From an uncultured euryarchaeote (lineage in GTDB: Archaea > Thermoplasmatota > Thermoplasmata > UBA10834), in NCBI GenBank assembly GCA_937872085.1, contig CALMQK010000038.1:1-7682 (forward strand): a DNA stretch of 7,682 bases. Direction: 5' to 3'. The position numbers and the translations under genes were made by a program. Position 1 is the first letter of the stretch. Every line of letters begins with the position of its first letter. Positions 5,309 through 7,682 of the stretch are shown here, piece after piece. The notes beneath the pieces are model-generated. The model was not told the origin of the DNA, made no database searches, and worked only from the letters and a program-made list of their open reading frames with translations.

Positions 5309-6007
5309 ATGCCGAAGAAGAAGGAGAAGAAGGTCGATCCCGTTTCGCAACTGGCGCAGTGCATAGCCCTCCTCGACGACACTCGCGCCTATAAGAGGAA
5401 GGACGTCGACCGGATAGATATGGCTTTTTTGGAACTCAAGAAGACCAGGTTCAAGGAACACTACGATATGTGGGTGAAAGCTCGACCAGCCGCTGATAAG
5501 ATCGCCGACATGCCTTTGAAGATACCGGGCGTGGAGCGGATGATCCGGTCGCTCGCCTGGATCAAGATCGCCAATAGAGTCGGTCTGATCGTCCTGATAC
5601 TTTTCGTTGCCATTCAGATCGTGCCAGCTTGGAGAAGGGTGCTAGGCCCTCACCCGTTCGGAGGTCACGCATTTCTGTACTCAATGATCGCGGTCCTGGT
5701 CGTGGTCGTCGCCATGAACTATGCCACAGTAGTCGATTACAGAATCAGGAAGAAGGTCATCAGGTACGAGAAGGAGACGCAGGATTTGTACGCTCCCTAC
5801 AGGGAGAAGATGAAGGAATGCGTCAACAAGATGCTTAGGTCGCTCGCCAAGGAGGCAAACAGGGGCGGGGAGAAGCCAGAGGACTACAGGATGATACTCT
5901 ACTTCGATGATTACGACAACATCAAGGTGGTCAACAAGTGGAGACCGAAATCCATGTTCGTCTTCAAGAAGCCGTTCGACCTCCACGAGATCGTTCCGAA
6001 GCTCTAG
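5309..6007 (+). CDS. Two-helix membrane protein of unknown function
   Basis: I do not recognise a family for this 232-aa protein. It begins with a Lys-rich stretch (MPKKKEKK). A charged, mostly helical segment of about 80 residues follows, then two hydrophobic helices at about 91-108 and 121-142 joined by a short loop with Pro, Gly and His. A charged C-terminal domain of about 90 residues ends in IVPKL. Basic residues before the first helix and after the second (RIRKK) suggest that both ends face the cytoplasm with only the short loop outside. No signal peptide, catalytic motif or Cys pair is evident. Residues 145-180 could form a helix or coiled coil extending from the second membrane helix. 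It has its own TATA-like box and ribosome site, and it ends 97 nt before the convergent permease. A role as a membrane anchor, sensor or partner of another protein is possible but not shown. Confidence 0.7.
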   Translation: MPKKKEKKVDPVSQLAQCIALLDDTRAYKRKDVDRIDMAFLELKKTRFKEHYDMWVKARPAADKIADMPLKIPGVERMIRSLAWIKIANRVGLIVLILFVAIQIVPAWRRVLGPHPFGGHAFLYSMIAVLVVVVAMNYATVVDYRIRKKVIRYEKETQDLYAPYREKMKECVNKMLRSLAKEANRGGEKPEDYRMILYFDDYDNIKVVNKWRPKSMFVFKKPFDLHEIVPKL

Positions 6008-6050
6008 GCCATGGGTTCATCAGATGATGAATTGAAAAAGAAAAGGTTTT

Positions 6051-6076
6051 AGAAGAGGGCCGTTCTGCCCTCTTCT
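6051..6076. terminator. Convergent-gene hairpin terminator
   Basis: AGAAGAGGGC and GCCCTCTTCT form a perfect 10-bp stem around a 6-nt loop, between the ends of the membrane-protein gene and the permease gene. Read on the minus strand the stem is followed by a T-rich tract (CCTTTTCTTTTTC), so it best serves the permease transcript. On the plus strand only a short TTT follows. T-rich tracts are the main archaeal termination signal. Confidence 0.65.
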
Positions 6077-6104
6077 CTAGGGTTTCTGCGTCCTTCATCC
6101 GAGT

Positions 6105-7682
6105 TCAGGCCGGAGGCAACTCCTTCCAGGCCATCTTCAGGTCTATTCCCTGCTTCTTCGCGTGTCTAACCCAGAGGTAGTACCAGATCAGGCCGAAGAT
6201 CCATATCGTGATGTAGACAGCCGCACCCCAAGTCGAAATGGCTCCTAACGCCGGCACGGTGAAGAAGTAATAGATCAGTATGCCGACGAAAACCAGGTTG
6301 ATTATCGATGCAACCGTCATCACGTATATCGGCCCCAGATGGAACTTGTACGGGGACGCCTCCCAGATGGTCCTCACCTTCTTGACGTACGGGAACAGCA
6401 GGCCAGACACAGCCATCACGCCCCATGCCGACATTGCCTCGAGCGCGACTATCGCCACCGCATCTATTGCAGACGCCCAGTACGCGTATATCAAGATGCC
6501 TACCTCGCTCATGACCAGCATGATGATGCTGTTCTTCACGGGCGAATGCCATCTCGGGCTCACATCGGTGAACCACCTCGGCCCCAATCTGTCCATTCCC
6601 CAGGCAAATGAAGCTCTGCTAAAGGCAATGTACGAAATCGGCATACATAACAGATTGAAGAATATGAACACCGAACCTATGCAGAACTGGACGAAGCTGC
6701 TGTCTGTCAGTAGGGATATCATGCTGTAGGTGTTGCTGCCTGTTGACAACGTGAAGTTGTCGATTGCCGCTCCGCCATCGCCGTTGTCGATGTACGCCAC
6801 TGCGCCCAGGAAGTCCTGTCCCATTACATTGACCAGTCCCCATGAGAACCATACGAGGAAGAATGCAGGTATCACTGCTGCGAGCACCTGTCCCAAGATG
6901 ATGTTCCTCTGAGGCCTTTTCACTTCACCGCAGATGAAAGTGATCTGATACCCGTACGCAGTAGCCCACGCTATGGCGGGAAACAGCGCCAGAGTCGCTC
7001 CAAGATCGAAGCCAGGTTTTGGCCCTGCCAGGTTCACTCCGTCTATGTCTCTGACCGTAGATATCGTCTGGTCGTACGACATCGAACCGTCGATCGTCGC
7101 CTGTGTGTTGTACGCGTTCACGAAGTCAGCGTGGCTACTCATTGTCAGCACGATGCCAGTCACGATCAAGGTGAAGAACGCCAAGACCATGATGACCCTC
7201 TGGTTCATGTTGTAGATCTTCAGGCCGGTTACCACGATGAAGAATCCCCAGACATTGACCAGAGTGGCGACGACCACAATGGCCGCTGGTGTCGTGAACC
7301 AGTTGATGAGGTCCGGATCGGCCTTTAGAGATGAGAGAAGCGAGGTCATGCCAGGATCGGCACAGAACGGTGCCAGAGTCGCTATCCAGAATGTCATCAC
7401 GAACCCTGCATTCGTCATTGACATCGCAATGCCCACCGCAGGGTGGATGATCCTCGAGTTGGCGATGTAGTCGCCGCCGCTTCTCGGCATTGAGCCGCCC
7501 AGGAATCCCCAGACAAAAGCTATGCCGAATATGCACATCAACGATGCAAGTATCGATCCCAGCAACATGTTGCCATGCGGTGAGATGAACAGCCCCCAGC
7601 TAGCCATCGTCCAGATACCCACACCAAGTGTGTTGTTCATGAATCCGATGCCAAAAGTGTCAAGCAGCGAAGCTTCACGGAC
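6105..7682 (-). CDS. APC-superfamily amino acid permease, 5' end beyond window
   Basis: This is an integral membrane transporter of the amino acid-polyamine-organocation superfamily, probably importing an amino acid or amine with H+ or Na+. The frame stays open to the right edge: 14 residues (starting VREASLLDTFGIGF) precede the Met at 7640. These resemble the usual cytoplasmic lead-in and the start of helix 1, so the Met is internal and the true start is not visible. About 12 membrane helices can be counted in the 525 visible residues. Family marks are the glycine-rich unwound part of helix 1 (NNTLGVGIW), MPRSGGDY after helix 2, GEVKRPQRN after helix 6, and RASFAWGMDRLGP between helices 8 and 9. 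Two external loops are long: about 45 residues between helices 5 and 6, and about 35, Gly/Asp-rich, between helices 7 and 8. The substrate cannot be read from sequence. The gene ends at a TGA facing a strong hairpin terminator. Confidence 0.88.
   Translation of the reverse strand, partial: VREASLLDTFGIGFMNNTLGVGIWTMASWGLFISPHGNMLLGSILASLMCIFGIAFVWGFLGGSMPRSGGDYIANSRIIHPAVGIAMSMTNAGFVMTFWIATLAPFCADPGMTSLLSSLKADPDLINWFTTPAAIVVVATLVNVWGFFIVVTGLKIYNMNQRVIMVLAFFTLIVTGIVLTMSSHADFVNAYNTQATIDGSMSYDQTISTVRDIDGVNLAGPKPGFDLGATLALFPAIAWATAYGYQITFICGEVKRPQRNIILGQVLAAVIPAFFLVWFSWGLVNVMGQDFLGAVAYIDNGDGGAAIDNFTLSTGSNTYSMISLLTDSSFVQFCIGSVFIFFNLLCMPISYIAFSRASFAWGMDRLGPRWFTDVSPRWHSPVKNSIIMLVMSEVGILIYAYWASAIDAVAIVALEAMSAWGVMAVSGLLFPYVKKVRTIWEASPYKFHLGPIYVMTVASIINLVFVGILIYYFFTVPALGAISTWGAAVYITIWIFGLIWYYLWVRHAKKQGIDLKMAWKELPPA

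Noticed and set aside
6011..6052. 13-codon frame MGSSDDELKKKRF between the membrane-protein gene and the terminator
   Set aside because: It is too short to judge, has no ribosome site apart from the preceding gene's end, and its Lys codons simply reflect the A-rich tract complementary to the permease terminator's T-tract.
6280..6729. 149-aa open frame opposite the permease gene
   Set aside because: It is antisense to well-defined transporter helices and is explained by codon bias on the coding strand.
1..7682. CRISPR arrays, insertion sequences, prophage or other mobile elements
   Set aside because: No direct repeats with regular spacing, no transposase or integrase motifs and no target-site duplications were seen.

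Overview
The window looks like a piece of an archaeal chromosome of moderate to high G+C. The support is a pyruvoyl-dependent arginine decarboxylase, a deoxyhypusine-synthase-fold enzyme, an archaeal-type class III aminotransferase with a Cys-rich loop, A/T-rich TATA-like boxes about 25 nt ahead of likely start sites, and mixed ATG/TTG starts with short Shine-Dalgarno motifs. A euryarchaeal (perhaps Thermoplasmatota-like) origin is a guess from general protein character only.

Layout: (1) 1-1670, plus strand: the 3' part of an arginine decarboxylase gene (cut by the window edge), then, 32 nt later, a deoxyhypusine-synthase-family gene. Together they form a polyamine/agmatine unit. (2) 1681-3458, minus strand: a calcineurin-like phosphoesterase followed by a nucleotidyltransferase-fold protein with similarity to AbiEii-type enzymes. 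This pair converges on the polyamine unit, with only 10 nt between the stop codons and a small hairpin built from both of them. (3) 3459-3827: a 369-nt divergent intergenic region with a promoter for each flank and, between them, a cluster of perfect hairpins that no gene explains. (4) 3828-6007, plus strand: a PLP-dependent class III aminotransferase, then, behind its own promoter, a two-helix membrane protein of unknown function. (5) 6051-6076: a strong hairpin shared by converging genes. (6) 6105-7682, minus strand: an APC-superfamily amino-acid permease that runs off the right edge.

How the genes may work together: arginine decarboxylase makes agmatine, the archaeal precursor of polyamines and of the agmatidine base in tRNA-Ile2. 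The DHS-family enzyme next to it would use a polyamine. Canonical DHS makes deoxyhypusine on aIF5A, but several amine-pocket positions differ here from the human enzyme, so this copy may act on a free amine instead. The aminotransferase and the permease fit amino-acid uptake and conversion, but nothing in the sequence links them directly to the polyamine pair. No CRISPR array, tRNA, rRNA, insertion sequence or obvious defence island was seen. The most interesting items are the remodelled DHS-family active site and the multi-hairpin intergenic region.
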